From the NCBI GenBank assembly GCA_025677825.1, contig JAIXMO010000032.1, positions 186,001-250,000 of the forward strand: a stretch of 64,000 nt of DNA, given 5' to 3'. The translations under genes and the position numbers were made by a program. Of this stretch, positions 1 through 12,056 are shown piece after piece (the first letter of the stretch is position 1; each line of letters opens with the position of its first letter). The notes under the pieces are model-generated. The model saw nothing but the letters and a program-made list of their open reading frames with translations. It did not search any database and was not told the DNA's origin. This DNA comes from Helicostylum pulchrum. Its lineage: Eukaryota > Mucoromycota > Mucoromycetes > Mucorales > Mucoraceae.

Positions 1-287
1 ATACGTCATATACACAACACACTCGACTTACCATGATTAATGTATAATAGGCATCTTCTTCAGGAGCAACAAAAAAGATGTTGGGTTGCTCGTTGGTTTG
101 TTGAGGATTCAAAAGATTACCAAGAGCTACGTCGTTGGCACCATAATCAATCTTTAATAATGTAGAAGGAGAAATTGCGCTATCGAGAACTTTTTTTTTC
201 TTTGTTAAATTGGTTTCTTTTTGGTTGTCATAGCTACTTACTGTCAGGAATAACATTGTGCTTTTCAAGACAACTGTTTATATTCAT
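1..287 (-). CDS. PEBP-family (phosphatidylethanolamine-binding / TFS1-like) protein, 5' part only
   Basis: Two exons are readable: 287-242 (15 codons plus 1 base, starting at an ATG) and 189-32, which ends in frame at a GTAAGT donor; the rest lies beyond the left edge. The peptide starts MNINSCLEKHNVIPD, continues with ISPSTLLKIDYGANDVALGN, and ends EEDAYYTLIM. In the PEBP fold this last stretch runs straight into the conserved ligand-pocket DPDAPS motif, which would be the first thing in the next exon. PEBP proteins bind anionic phospholipid headgroups, and fungal TFS1 inhibits carboxypeptidase Y. The start is the first ATG, and the 52-bp intron splits a codon cleanly. Family membership is based on these two exons only, so the subfamily (TFS1-like or mitochondrial ribosomal mL38-like) is open. 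Confidence 0.7.
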
Positions 288-857
288 ATCTGCTGTAATA
301 AATCCCATTTTTTTTTATATAATACTACGAAAAACAAAATAATGGTATGGGAAAAAGAAGAGAAAATGATTATGCATTTGTTTTTTAATTAAAAAGCTAT
401 TTTTTTTATTTTTTTTTTGAAAACCGCACCAATAACTTTTTTTTTTGAAAAGCCGGCATGATTTTCAAGAAAAACAGGGTCGAAAAAAGTTACAAGAAAA
501 AGGGTTTTATGCTTTTTTGTTCGAGCGTCTAAAATGTTGCTTGTGGCATTTGATTTAAAAAAGAAAAAAAAAGAAAATGCGCACGTGGTATCAATGAATC
601 TGCATTTCTCTCTTCAGCGACAACACCTAAAAAAAAAGCGCATTGTTTTCCTTGGCAACTAGAAAAAAAAGTGTTGCCAGTTACAAAAAACGTTTTGAAC
701 CATTGACTGCGCCCACTACGGAACAAAGGGGGGACGTTGGTGTATGGTGTTAAAGGAAGTCACATTAGAGTTTGAGGACTATTTTATTTTCAGGAGTATA
801 AGAAATCACAAGTCTCTTTTCTTCTTCTTCCTTCCTTCTTACAGTCAAAAACATATA
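288..857. other. Divergent intergenic region between PEBP-like gene and Rab5
   Basis: This 570-bp spacer separates two divergently transcribed genes. It is made of A/T homopolymers and short ORFs without coding character. It should hold both promoters; no convincing TATA box or repeat was seen. Confidence 0.5.
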
Positions 858-1741
858 ATGGTATCTCAATCGATGACTACACAAATACCTTCAGTGAAAC
901 TAGTTTTATTAGGTAATGAGAACCTTTTGCTGTTGCTGTATTTGAAATAAAACTAAAATATAGACTCCTTTTATTTTTCTAGGTGAAGCCTCGGTTGGCA
1001 AATCGAGTATTGTTGCTAGATATGCTACTGACACATTTTCTGACGGAAAAGAACCTACCATTGGAGGTAAGGAAGCGAACTTATTACTTTATGATAATCG
1101 ATTTTTTTTAAAATTAAAAAACGTATACTTTCTTCTTCTTTATAGCTGCCTTTTTGGCAAAAGTATGTACAACACCAGAGAAAAGTATAAAATTCGAGAT
1201 ATGGGATACAGCAGGCCAAGAAAGGTTTCATTCACTTGCTCCCATGTATTACAGAAACGCCTTAGCAGCAATGGTTGTATTCGATGTTACAAAATATGTA
1301 AGTTGTGGTCATGACACCTTTTTGATCTAAACTGACAACAATTTTTTTTATATAAAAATAGTCTACATTTGAAAGAGCACAAAATTGGGTTAGCGAATTA
1401 CAACGACAAGCTAATCCACAATTATTAATTACACTTGTCGGCAACAAAACAGATATTATAAAAGAACGACAAGTTACAAATGAAGAAGCGAAAGACTATG
1501 CTACCCAAATGAGTTTACTATATATTGAAACCAGTGCAAAATTAGGAACGAACGTCAGTCAGGTGTTTACTGAAATAGGTAAGTTTATATATATTTATCT
1601 ATAACAGCTCATTATTTTACTCAGCACTCTTTTTTTTTTTATAAAGCCGAACATGTTGTCCTTGATAATCCACGTCATTCAAAAGTAAATGTGAAGTTTG
1701 ATAAGAATCATGCAAAAAAACCCAGTTGCGCTTGTACTTAA
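858..1741 (+). CDS. RAB5: Rab5-type small GTPase (VPS21/Ypt5 family)
   Basis: Five exons (858-912, 983-1066, 1146-1297, 1362-1578, 1647-1741) join without a frame break to give 200 residues. The G motifs are all present: P-loop GEASVGKSS, switch I TIGAAF, switch [23 protein letters not shown] for guanine specificity, and ETSAK. The run of TIGAAFLAK and HSLAPMYYR is typical of the Rab5/Rab22 branch, which controls homotypic early-endosome fusion and vacuolar sorting. The C-terminus ends KKPSCACT, so the prenylation site would be a CxC followed by one residue instead of the usual terminal CC or CxC. The start at 858 puts the usual few residues before the first beta strand (KLVLLG). An in-frame upstream ATG-like extension from 744 is unlikely because nothing in it resembles the family. 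Confidence 0.93.
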
Positions 1742-3894
1742 TTCATTCTTAGAACGTTCTATATCTCAGAAGCATAAATAAATTATTATGATCATTACTT
1801 TTCTTTAACCATAAACCCACCCCCCTTTCTCCCTTTTATAACGTAATGCTTATTATTTATCAAGAAGAAAAACCGTTTCTCTGGTAATAAAAGGGGGTAT
1901 AGAGATATTTATCATGCAACACAACATAAAAACATGAAACATATAAAAGTGTGGCCCTTCCGCTGACAACTCACGCATTATGATTAGTCCAAAAAGCGTC
2001 ACTTGCTTAAATGCTGTTTATAGTCATCCAATGCAGGTATATTACCTGCTCTTTTTTTTTTTACTGCGGTGAGTAACTTATACACTGTAGTCATATATTT
2101 TAAAAAAGTAAAAATGGGTTTTGATTACAATGCTGGAGTGGAAAAAACCCCCTTATTATGCTGTATTTAATTTACAAATATAATAAAAACTATGAAACAT
2201 TACACATACTCTTATTAAAGTGCAAAGTCGTTAAAATAGATTTTTATCGTGCGCTCGCATAGAGTGACGAATAAAAGTTCTCACCCCTGATATTTATGTC
2301 AATAATAGCGCTGAACGTTTTTGGCAGCTAAAAAAAAAAAAAAAGGTAACAAGGTTTATTGTGGTCACGGGTAAACGACATAATCAAGAATACTTTTTTT
2401 GCTGTAAAAACAGTAAAACTAATGTATAAAGAGTCTAGTTTGTTATGTTCCTCGTTAAAAGTTATCTTTTTTGGTCAGTAGCATACAGTGTAACTGGTAT
2501 ATTTATCCCAAGTAACCAAATTAAAATATATCAAGAGGTTTTATGCATCAAATTAACTCGGAGAGGTTCTCTCTATTTTTATTCCTCTGATATTATTAAG
2601 AAACGCTATCAATCAAGAGATAGATAAAGACCACTTTTTACTCTTATCGACAGTGAATGAGGCGATTAGCAAAAGCTCAATTATAATGATAAAGGGACCA
2701 TAAATGATTTAAACTTTTTCAAAGCAGCAATAAACTATCCAATTGCCGTTTGAGAGGGCGCATGAAAACCCTTTAACACTTTTTTTATTGGGTTGTTATA
2801 TGATTACGGCATGCATTATCATGCATTTTTTTTTTCGTTGGTACTTTAAAAATAAGTTATAAGTTTGTTTTTAGAGATATAAGTATATATATATAATCTA
2901 CTTAATAGACTTATGAATCATGTGTAATAATTTTTCTCGATTTATGATGGCATAGGTTGACACCAGAAGACCAGATGCACATGTGAAAAAAAGAATAAAA
3001 AGGTTTTGCAAGTGGATCGAAATAGAGCGGCGATGATGAGACGATTTAGCAAGAAAACACACTGATGAATTAACAAATTTAGCATTCTGTTCATGTAGAA
3101 ATTGAAATGCCAGCCAACAAGAAAAAGGAGAGAAAAAATAAAATAGTAAACATTCATCACCAATGTGTAAACAACTTATATTGCATTAAATAAATAGTTA
3201 ATGTTTATATTTATATGCAAAAAAAAAAAAATTGACATTCTAAAAAAGTAAGATCATGATTGTTTTACAGGTTTTTTTTTAATATTAAAAAACGTAACAT
3301 AAAAGAATAAAAAAAAATAAAAGAGAGGAGAGAGATAAAATAAACCAAGAACACTACTATTTTCTTAGAATTCTTCATAGACGTAAATGTAATAATTCAA
3401 CCACGTTATAACTTTTAACCGATTGCAACAACAAAAAGGTTATTTATTTTAATAAAAGTTTATGTTTCAACTAAAATATATTTAAATTTCTTATGATCTT
3501 TTTCAATTCTTTTTTTTTTCCCCTGAGATTACAAAGCTTGTTACCCTATGCAAACAAACAAAGCCACACGCAGTAAAAAAAAACCACACACACATAACAC
3601 TGTGAAACTTTTCCTTTTCGCTGCCTTATATATAAACTGTCTTACCTTATAAAACTGAATTACATGATTAGATTTTTAACTATTTTTTTTTATTTAAGGA
3701 GTTGTCTAAATAACAAGAACAGTAATATCTTTTTTTTTTTTTAAGTGACCGAGAAAATATTTTATGCGAAAAAAAAATAAAAAAATGCACATATAAAAAG
3801 ATGATTTTTTGTAACATGAATTATTTTTATTCTTTACTTCTTCTTTTCACTCCTTCTTTTTTTTAAAGCAAAAACCCCTCACTTTCCTTTTATA
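1742..3894. other. Intergenic region without recognisable gene
   Basis: This 2.15-kb AT-rich stretch has only short ORFs without family character. A small palindrome, GCAGGTA/TACCTGC, lies near 2033-2050. No tRNA or repeat with terminal inverted repeats was found. The last 300 bp are pyrimidine-rich and probably form the promoter and 5' leader of the Zn2Cys6 gene. Confidence 0.4.
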
Positions 3895-5164
3895 ATGTCT
3901 ACAGATACTACTGCAGTAAAAAAATCAAATAATGACAACAATAAGCAAACTGAGAACCGTATGCGATCCTCAACAAAGCGTCCAAGAGCTCCAATTGCCT
4001 GCTTCCGATGCCATCATAAAAAGGTACCCTAAAAAAATAATAATCTATTTTATCCGTTATTAAAAAAAAACATAATCTTTTAGGTGCGCTGTGACGGAGC
4101 TCATCCTAACTGCACAAGATGCTTAACTACAGGAGTACTTTGCGCTTACCCAAGTTCTAGAAGATCTCGTACTACGCAACCTACCAACGTCGACCCATTT
4201 ATTGATAACTTGTCACACCTGGAAGCTCGTATCCGTCGTATCGAAACCGACTTAGAGAGCCAACGCTCCATGGTACACTCTATTGTATCCCCTTCTAAGC
4301 TCAACGATGAAACAGCCAACGAATTAAGCTCGAAAATATTAAAGACCGAAATCGAAGTGCAGGATTCTAGGTCCATTTTAGCTCAGTTGCGTCTGCGAGG
4401 AGAGCAACGCATCTCTAGAGGTAAGAGAGCTGCTGCTGCTGCTGCCGCTGCTGCCGCTACCTCTTCTTCTTCTGCTACCACGCAAGCATCACCACTGCCT
4501 AAAGAGGAAAAGCTCAAAAACAATCGACAGACTAAACCTTGTAATAAGTTACCCAAGAAACCAAGCGCCAATAAACCATTGAACAGATCTCCTTCGGATT
4601 CTTCTCAAAAGACAGTGACAAACGAGAACAAGCACATCTATCAACCTTCGTCATTTTACTTTCAAGGTATGATGCTTGATAACAATACGGACATCAATGC
4701 GTATGACCATGTACCACCTGGACACGGTATGGACTGGACTTTATTTGACCAGCACCAACAAGACCAACCCAATGAATTTTTAACTTCTTCAACAGACGGT
4801 ATGCAAAATCTGTTTACGAATGCTCCCGCGGGTCATTTGATGTTTCCTGATAAATTGATCGATGCGTCCCCTGTTTCGACTCGCTCATCTTCTTTGGCTA
4901 GTAACCTTGGGTTCCCTGTAAACTTGCAACCTTCCAATTCAACCACTTCAACTACTTCCAATGCAACTTCCGCAACGTCTTGTTCTTCGTTAAATTCTTG
5001 TGATAATTTGTTTGGGTTTGCAATGGAAGATATGATGATTCATTCTTCTGAATCACAAGGTAACTTTTTTTTTTCTTTGTAATATCGTAATGAAGACTAA
5101 ACTGTATATATTAGATGTACACATGTTATCCAGTAACCCTTCTGTATGGTATTATCCCTCTTAA
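3895..5164 (+). CDS. Zn2Cys6 (GAL4-type) fungal transcription factor
   Basis: Exon 1 (3895-4023) and exon 2 (from 4084) join in frame and rebuild a binuclear zinc cluster: CFRCHHKKVRC followed by CTRCLTTGVLC, i.e. C-x2-C-x6-C-x6-C-x2-C-x6-C. The intron falls inside the cluster just after the basic HHKK. A short heptad-like region follows (around residues 63-110) that may dimerise, then an alanine run, a basic patch, and a Ser/Thr/Asn-rich C-terminus. Exon 2 read straight through stops at 5082 with the odd tail GNFFFSL. Splicing a 55-bp intron at 5060-5114 instead joins ESQ to DVHMLSSNPSVWYYPS and stops at 5164, which I prefer. Target genes are unknown. No fungal_trans middle homology domain is visible, so it is one of the short zinc-cluster proteins. 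Confidence 0.85.
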
Positions 5165-5332
5165 ATATTTATTTTATGCTACATACTTTTTTTTTTTTAC
5201 ACACACACTTCATATTCAACTTTTTTTCATACTTACTTATACATACTCATAAATAGTCTCTTTTTTTTTCTTTCTTTTACATAAATATCCAAACGTATAA
5301 AAAAATACTTTTATTTTACAAAAAAAAAAAAA

Positions 5333-7771
5333 CTACTTGTTCTTTTTTACAATATTTCTATCATCAATGCTGACAACAGAAGTAGTTGACGCATTTGCAG
5401 TAGTGCTAGTAATAGGAGTGACATTTTTAAATTCATCCGATACAGGTTTTCCATTTAAATTTTCAATGCGACGCAACATATGCCACAAAAGGTCTTTGTT
5501 AGTCCAGTACGAGAAATGAGCCCGAAGACCAATCAAGTACTCGTTTGCAATCATGGACATCACACTATCCGGCTGCAATACGTAATCCATGCGACATTTA
5601 CCAGGCAACTGATTAATTTCTTCTTGTTCTAAATCTGTCTCCTTCTTATCAGTACCACCATTCGAACTTTGAGGTACTGTAGCGTCTTGTGCAACATCGG
5701 CCCGAGACTCTCCTGGGCTCGTAATAGCTGGTCCTGGTTTATTTAATTCTTTATTTAAATCTGACCAAAGGTTATCTCCTCCACTGCCATTTAATTCTTT
5801 CGTTTCGTCATCTTCTTTTCCTTCTTGTTCGTTTGATTTACGTTCATGTTTATCAAAGTTCTCTCGCGCTCTTTCAAACGAGTCGACACGGACTCCATCA
5901 ATACCTAATACTTCAACTAAATGCTGGCGCTTTGGATTCTCTGTCATCGTTTTGCGGAGCGGTATTCTTTCATTTATGGCAGTATCGTCTTTTGTACTAC
6001 TGTTACTACTACTGACTAGACTTTTACTGGTTGACATCACAGCTGCAGTTGCAGCTTTACTCATGACTGAACCATCCGAATTTTGTTCTAACGACGAACT
6101 GTACAACAAACTTTCCTCATTGGCAGTCGCAGCATACGTCTTTGATCGAATTTTCATGGAAGGTCTCTTTGCTTGTAACATATTATTCATTGACGTATTA
6201 TTTAAAGTTCTATCTAAATCATCACGCAAAGCCAATAACTGTTCTCTGGTTTGTTCTCTTAGTGGATCCCAAGTAATAATACCGATATCTTTTGATTCAT
6301 CCTCGTTATCTTTTCGAGCTTGCTTTTTTGTACCTCCTCCCTTTGAAAAGTAACCCATAAGCGAAGACATGAATCCAGTTTGCTGTTGTTCCGTGGGAGA
6401 CGTGGCTGGTGTTGATTCGGTAGAATTATCTGCGTCCGCTTCGGTAGATTGGTCTGGCTCCATATTAGCTTCGGCTGCTTCCGCTGTGGCGTTAAAAATT
6501 GTCTTGGCAGCCTTATCTTCCGTCTTCCAAGAAAAGAAGGATAGAAATCCGGACGATAAAGGAAATGATGGCATCGAAGGAAATGAAAATGAAGGTCCAA
6601 ATGGTGCCGATCTTTCAATTAATACTGCCGGTTTATCAGTAAAATAGTCATTGAATAAAGGCTCAAAGCGATAACCCTATTATACATATAAATTTAACAA
6701 ACGTAAACAGCGCCAAAAAAAAAAAAAAAAACTTACGATAGGATCAAATGGATGAAATACATTTTCAAACTGAATATCAAAATCAGGATGATACAGTGTC
6801 GGATCTTGACCACGGAAAGTTAATACAGCACCTAGTGGCGACCCCAACCCATAAAAGAAATGAGGTTTGAAATCCAACTTTGAAAAGTTGATATCTAATT
6901 TTTTATAGTGATCTCTTTCTTTTTCATTTGCAGGTTCTCTCTGATGCGATAAAATATCCCACACAATAACCCCACCTAAAGAATACCCCAAGATAATAAT
7001 CTTGCCGTCAAAGTTTGGATGTTTTTCTTTAAAGTTATGATACGACGTATTAAACAAGTTTGTAACGTTGTTCACAATATTTTGTCCTCGATCTTTGGAG
7101 AAATAAAACAAGACGTCGGCCAAGTAATCATTTTGAATAAGACGAATCGTGGGTATAGATTTTAAGGTGATTTTGTTAATGGTAGGGTCCACTTGTTCAT
7201 GAATATGTCTGTGCCATTCAATAGGTATCAATTCAATACGAACATTGTGATCGGGAACTTTTGCTTGTAATACTTGGCGTGTTGTTTCTTGCAAGTTTTC
7301 AACTAATTTTTTTATAAAACTTAGTCATCTTTTGAAACCAAAGTCATTTCTATTGTTTCACTTACTATGCTCATAAAAGTGTCCATACTGTTCCGTTTGC
7401 TATAATGAAATCTTCACATGTTAGCTACTGACCTTCAAATAGGTGTCATTTTTTTTATTTTTTTACCTGTCCGATACCCTATAATTATCATGTGTAAAAA
7501 AAAGTCAATAAACAAAGCAGTTTGATGTATGATAGAATAACAAATTTACATGAATAACAAAGATAAGGTGGTCTACCGGTTTATCTGAAGCTGGTTCAAT
7601 ATTAGGTTCCGGCGTATCCGTTGGTATTTCATCACGGTCATCTACAACACAAAAAAAGTTCAACATGTCAATATTTTTTCTTCCCTTCATTACTAATTGT
7701 TGTACCATCGACTAACCTATACTAGCAACAGATAAAGGTGGAGAAGGTACATAAGTTGCTTCAAAAAACAT
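5333..7771 (-). CDS. DDHD-domain phospholipase (phosphatidic-acid-preferring PLA1 family)
   Basis: Six exons (7771-7717, 7641-7550, 7478-7467, 7399-7366, 7302-6737, 6676-5333) give a 700-residue protein. The third exon is only 12 nt and codes GIGQ, completing the family motif FVIHGIGQ. The lipase nucleophile elbow GYSLGG follows in exon 5, then FYGLGSPLG and HPFDPIGYRFEPL. The C-terminal DDHD segment includes CRMDYVLQ and LIGLRAHFSYWTNKDLLWHM. A long Ser/Thr/Asp-rich insertion (roughly residues 270-600) separates the lipase core from the end of the DDHD domain. Members of this family hydrolyse phosphatidic acid and other phospholipids at ER/Golgi membranes. The assigned N-terminus is short, and a long T run ending in ACAG lies just upstream of the start, so a further 5' exon is possible. 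Confidence 0.88.
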
Positions 7772-10700
7772 TTTATTTCTTTCTGTAAAAAAAAAAAAAA
7801 AAAAAAAAAAAGAAAAAGAAAAAAAAAAGTAGTATAAGAGAGAAAAGAGATAGAATTATTTCAAAAAGAGCCAAATATTGCTCTTTTATGAGGGGGATTT
7901 GATTACCATATATAGAACACCTTTTTCAAATGCATTACGGAATTATGACTCTCTGATAAACAGCGCCCTTTTTAAAAACCCGTCAGTTGACGTGCCAGTT
8001 ACTGTATAATTGTAAGGGACGTAGTCTCCTTAGTATCATATTTTATCCCTTTACGCGCGTCAATAACCATCTAAAAGTTTCTGCTATGCACAATGTTTAA
8101 TATAGAACGATTTAGATTAATTCAACTTCGAATGTAGTATATTGTCATTGTTTACGGCACTGACATATAAAGAACTCAGATTAAACATTTATACAGAAAG
8201 TTGTTTAACCACCAATCTCTTTTTTTAGTGACAAACAGTCGTTCCACTGCCAATTTAAGGATTTAGTGAAAACCATTTGTGCTTTAATGCTAACTATCAC
8301 TTTTCGGTTAAACATTTTTCCGCGTACCAGGAAATATAAAGTTTGTACCACCCAAAATTATATTAGCAAAACTCGCTTTTAGTCAGCATCCTAGTTTGAT
8401 TTACAAGTAAATTCGAAAGATAGCTTTCTCAACTTCACGTATAGCTTTATATATTCAACGATAAATTTACGTTTGAAGTGGTTTTACTCTTTAACAGAAA
8501 AGCTGTTTTATTAGAATACTATCACTGAACCAAACATGTTTTCTAGCTGACCTTTTTGAATTCTTTCACTATTTTTGTAATGTTTTGCCTCGCCACTTTG
8601 CAGAACATTACTGGTAATTGTTCTCTTTTGTTTGCACTAACAAATTCTGGCATGTCAAAAGATATTTCAGCGCACGATATCCCAACGATATATGTTGTAT
8701 TGCTCCAGCGATCGGTTACACACATATTTCTTAGAATATTTCCTATTATGGTCAATTTAGCACCGTCGATTAAAAAAAGTGTGGTGCATTTACCTTTTGC
8801 AGTTGGTTATTCCAGTTTTATGCGAACCGTATCCGTTCGCACTAGCATACCACAGGAAAAAGCTTCTTTTGAAAGATGTGCACATATTATATATGTATAT
8901 GAATTCATTTTTAAAAGAGGAAGAAAAAGAGTTCTATTTTACCGTAAATTATGAGCAACCAGTGATGAAAAACCCGAATTGGTGCGTTGTACAATATTAA
9001 AAAACATATGCTTTGATAGCGCCATCCAGTCACTTGGTCATACAATTAGATATTCTTATGAAACATTTGATCAGGAATCGATGTGATTTCAGCTGTAAAA
9101 TATATACAATTAAAAATCATGAGAAAATAATATAGTTCGAAGCAAGTGTATACACTAATTTCTACAATGCATACACGTTTTTTCGTGTATGTTAAATGTG
9201 TATATATAAAAGTGCTATATACTTTGTACTTACTGTAGCTTTCTGTAAGACTAAGCTCTCTATCGAATGATATATAGTTTAGTTATAAAAAAATTGACCA
9301 ATCGCGCCAAAAAACAATACAAAAAAAAACAGTTTCTGTTGAACCAAAGTTTGTTTTTTAATAACTGAAACAACAAATTATATACACCAAAATGCAGAAA
9401 ATTAAATTCTACATGTTACAGCTAAATTATGTAATAGCGTATCATGGATATATGTGGCATTGTATCTGAGTATATAGATGCTTTTTCGAAATTCATTCAA
9501 ATAATTTCACTCTGAACAAAGTGATTTAACGTCGGTACTAAGCAGAAAAATAAAGCTTCAAAACCTCTAGCAGCGAGCTATTTCGAACCGACGTTTAAAT
9601 GTAATAGCAGTAGGATATTGAAGTCTTAAAAAAAGAATTGTACCTTCTTTTATTTGACTCTCCAATTGTATAATATATTTTTTTTTTTACTGCGAAACCT
9701 TTTTTTTTTTGAAGCTGCTAAATATTTTTTAAAATATACAAACAGTGAGAAACAAGATGTGCGCGGGAGTTGTATACAAGGAGAATATGTCTTAGACAAT
9801 TATCATAAAAAATGCAGCTAGTTTCCAATTTATTAGCGCTTTAAATATTAACAAATATCAAGTCTGAAGGATACAATATATTTTTTTTTTCGCAAAAAAA
9901 AAAAAAACTACGACGTTTCAATGTTTATCAAAGATCTGTTTATCATTGTTACGGAATTTGTTGATATACGTTTAAACTACTCAAGCAAGTTGACTACATA
10001 TTTTACTAGAACATATGTTGTAGAACTTCTAAGCAAGATTAATTCAATCGAATATTCATTTCGAGATTTAATTACTAGCCGCCAAAAAAAAAAAAAAAAA
10101 TGAATAGAGAACGAGAAATAAAGTAGAGCGCACTATCACTGCGTGATCAAGATAAGTAATAAACAATCCTATAGTTAAGATGCATGTACTAATAAGCCAA
10201 TTATATTCCTTGTCAAAATGACGTGCTGTGATATAAGTGAAATGAACATCGGTTTAAATCGTATCTATTGCCTCGCGCCAACATCCCAGAAAATTTAGTT
10301 GGGATAGACTTTCTGTTCAAGATGAAAAAAGAAAAAAAAAAGCACTTGGACTTATTGATGAATAATTATCATAATTCTACGCAGGTTGCTTAATAATTAA
10401 CTACCTCACCATGCTCGATCCATACTAGTTATTTTTCACAAAGCATAAAAAACAAAGTAAAAAATAAATAAAAAAAAAAGCCGGACTGCGAAATAGAGAT
10501 TACAAATGATTTCGCTCACACAAAAAAAAGCATTCAGCCAAAAAGTCGTTATCATTCATGGTCTCAAACAGCCGATCCATAATTTATAATACAACTAGGC
10601 ATCACGGTTGCACATTAAGAGCGATTGCGACTCAGACCTTGTAATGGGATTCGAGAAGAGCATGTTGACGAGAGTATTTCATTATTTTCGCCATTTCAAT

Positions 10701-10868
10701 TGGATATTATTGGCTGGAATGTCATCTCTACATAATACTCTAGTTTCCAAATTGGGTTCAGTCTTTTCACAACTCTCCGTTCCCCCCAGTATAAATACAA
10801 AGCAAAAAAGAGCAAGCTACTTTGTCTTTTTTTTATTCTTACATTTATATTTCAAATAAAATAAACAA
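7772..10868. other. 3.1-kb gene-poor region
   Basis: No recognisable protein, tRNA or TIR element was found. A 132-codon ORF on the plus strand (8556-8954) and a 70-codon ORF opposite it (8755-8543) are the longest open stretches; neither resembles a family I know. A small hairpin (8-bp arms around T6) sits at 9170-9191. The last 80 bp hold the MET16 core promoter. Confidence 0.4.
10790..10797 (+). promoter_or_regulatory. TATA box of the PAPS reductase gene
   Basis: A perfect TATAAATA lies 72 bp upstream of the MET16 ATG, directly after a C-rich stretch and followed by a pyrimidine-rich leader. Confidence 0.55.
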
Positions 10869-11708
10869 ATGCCTTCTGTTAGCAAAACCGCTAGAATTCA
10901 ATCAGGTGCTGATTTAAACCCTGAAACCTTGAAACAATTAAATGAGTATCTTGCAACATTGGAACCTACAGAGGTACTGGAATGGGCTATCGACACTTTA
11001 CCTAACCTTTACCAAACTACCGCCTTTGGCTTAACTGGTTTGGCCACTCTTGACATGATTAACAAGATCAGCCTCGAACGCAACAAAACCCATATTGTAC
11101 CCTTAATTTTCTTGGACACCCTGTACCATTTCAAAGAGACATTGGACTTGGCCCAACGCTGCCAAGAAACTTACAACGTACCTCTCAAGGTTTTCAAACC
11201 TATGCGCTGCACAACTACCTCCGATTTTGAAACTGAATACGGCCAAAAGTTATGGGAAACAGATGAAGATTCGTATGATTACCTTATCAAGGTCGAACCA
11301 GCTCGTCGCGCCTATGAAGAACTTGGTGTAAAATCTGTAATCACCGGTCGCCGTCGTAGTCAAAAAGGTGATCGCGAAGCCATCCCCATCTTGGAAGTTG
11401 ATGGTACCGGTCTTATTAAATTAAATCCTCTCGCCTATTGGGATTTCCAACAAGTTTGGACTTATATTCGTGCAAACGAAGTCCCCTATAATGCTTTAAT
11501 TGACCAAGGCTATAAATCTATCGGCGATTGGCATTCTACTCACGCTCCTAACGGTGGCGATGGTGATGAACGCTCTGGCCGTTGGTCCGGTCAACAAAAG
11601 ACTGAATGTGGTTTGCACAAGGATTATTTCAAAATGCGCGCTGCTTTCATGGCATCCAAGAAGAAGAGAGAAGCTCAACAACCTCAACAAAGTCCCATTG
11701 TAGTTTAA
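10869..11708 (+). CDS. MET16: Phosphoadenosine phosphosulfate (PAPS) reductase
   Basis: This intronless 279-codon gene encodes thioredoxin-dependent PAPS reductase, which converts PAPS to sulfite in assimilatory sulfate reduction. The adenine-nucleotide alpha-hydrolase fold is shown by TTAFGLTGLATLDM (modified PP-loop), PLIFLDTLYHFKET, VITGRRRSQKGDR and LNPLAYWDFQQVW. The C-terminal motif KTECGLH carries the single redox-active cysteine of the PAPS-type enzymes. The two Cys-Cys pairs that bind an iron-sulfur cluster in plant and bacterial APS reductases are absent, which supports PAPS and not APS as substrate. The length matches yeast Met16 (about 260 residues). The start is the first ATG after a TATA box. 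MTHFR of the same methionine pathway lies 16 kb downstream, too far to suggest a cluster. Confidence 0.96.
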   Translation: MPSVSKTARIQSGADLNPETLKQLNEYLATLEPTEVLEWAIDTLPNLYQTTAFGLTGLATLDMINKISLERNKTHIVPLIFLDTLYHFKETLDLAQRCQETYNVPLKVFKPMRCTTTSDFETEYGQKLWETDEDSYDYLIKVEPARRAYEELGVKSVITGRRRSQKGDREAIPILEVDGTGLIKLNPLAYWDFQQVWTYIRANEVPYNALIDQGYKSIGDWHSTHAPNGGDGDERSGRWSGQQKTECGLHKDYFKMRAAFMASKKKREAQQPQQSPIVV

Positions 11709-12056
11709 AAAAAATTTATACCTCTTGTTTCTTCTTCTTCTTCAGATTATCTCCCACCTATTAGCATAAACTTCATCTTTCTCATCACAATTTTAATACT
11801 CTTATATTCGTAGTTTTTTTTTATATATGCATAGAACTTCGCCACTTAAATATTCCTGTAAATACATTAATAAATGTTCTCATTTGAAAAAAAAAAGAAA
11901 TTAGCCCATTTTATCCATCTTTTAAAAATCTAACATTATTAGATGCTTTTAATCTATTGGGCAATGTATCCGCATATAAGAAAAGGTACGCAACAATGAA
12001 AGAATAGAAATAAATATGTATTTATTTTTAAAAAGAGAAAAGGGGCTGTTTTTTTT
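11709..12056. other. Convergent 3' spacer
   Basis: This AT-rich spacer lies between the ends of MET16 and MMS19. It holds the 3' UTRs (an AATAAA-like ATTAATAAATG lies near 11870) and no gene. Confidence 0.5.

Noticed and set aside
5952..6647. Plus-strand ORFs opposite the DDHD gene
   Set aside because: They lie antisense to its low-complexity insertion and are not protein-like.
9145..9191. Palindrome AGTGTATACACT and a nearby 8-bp hairpin
   Set aside because: Short palindromes of this kind are common in AT-rich spacers, and there is no gene context to give them a role.
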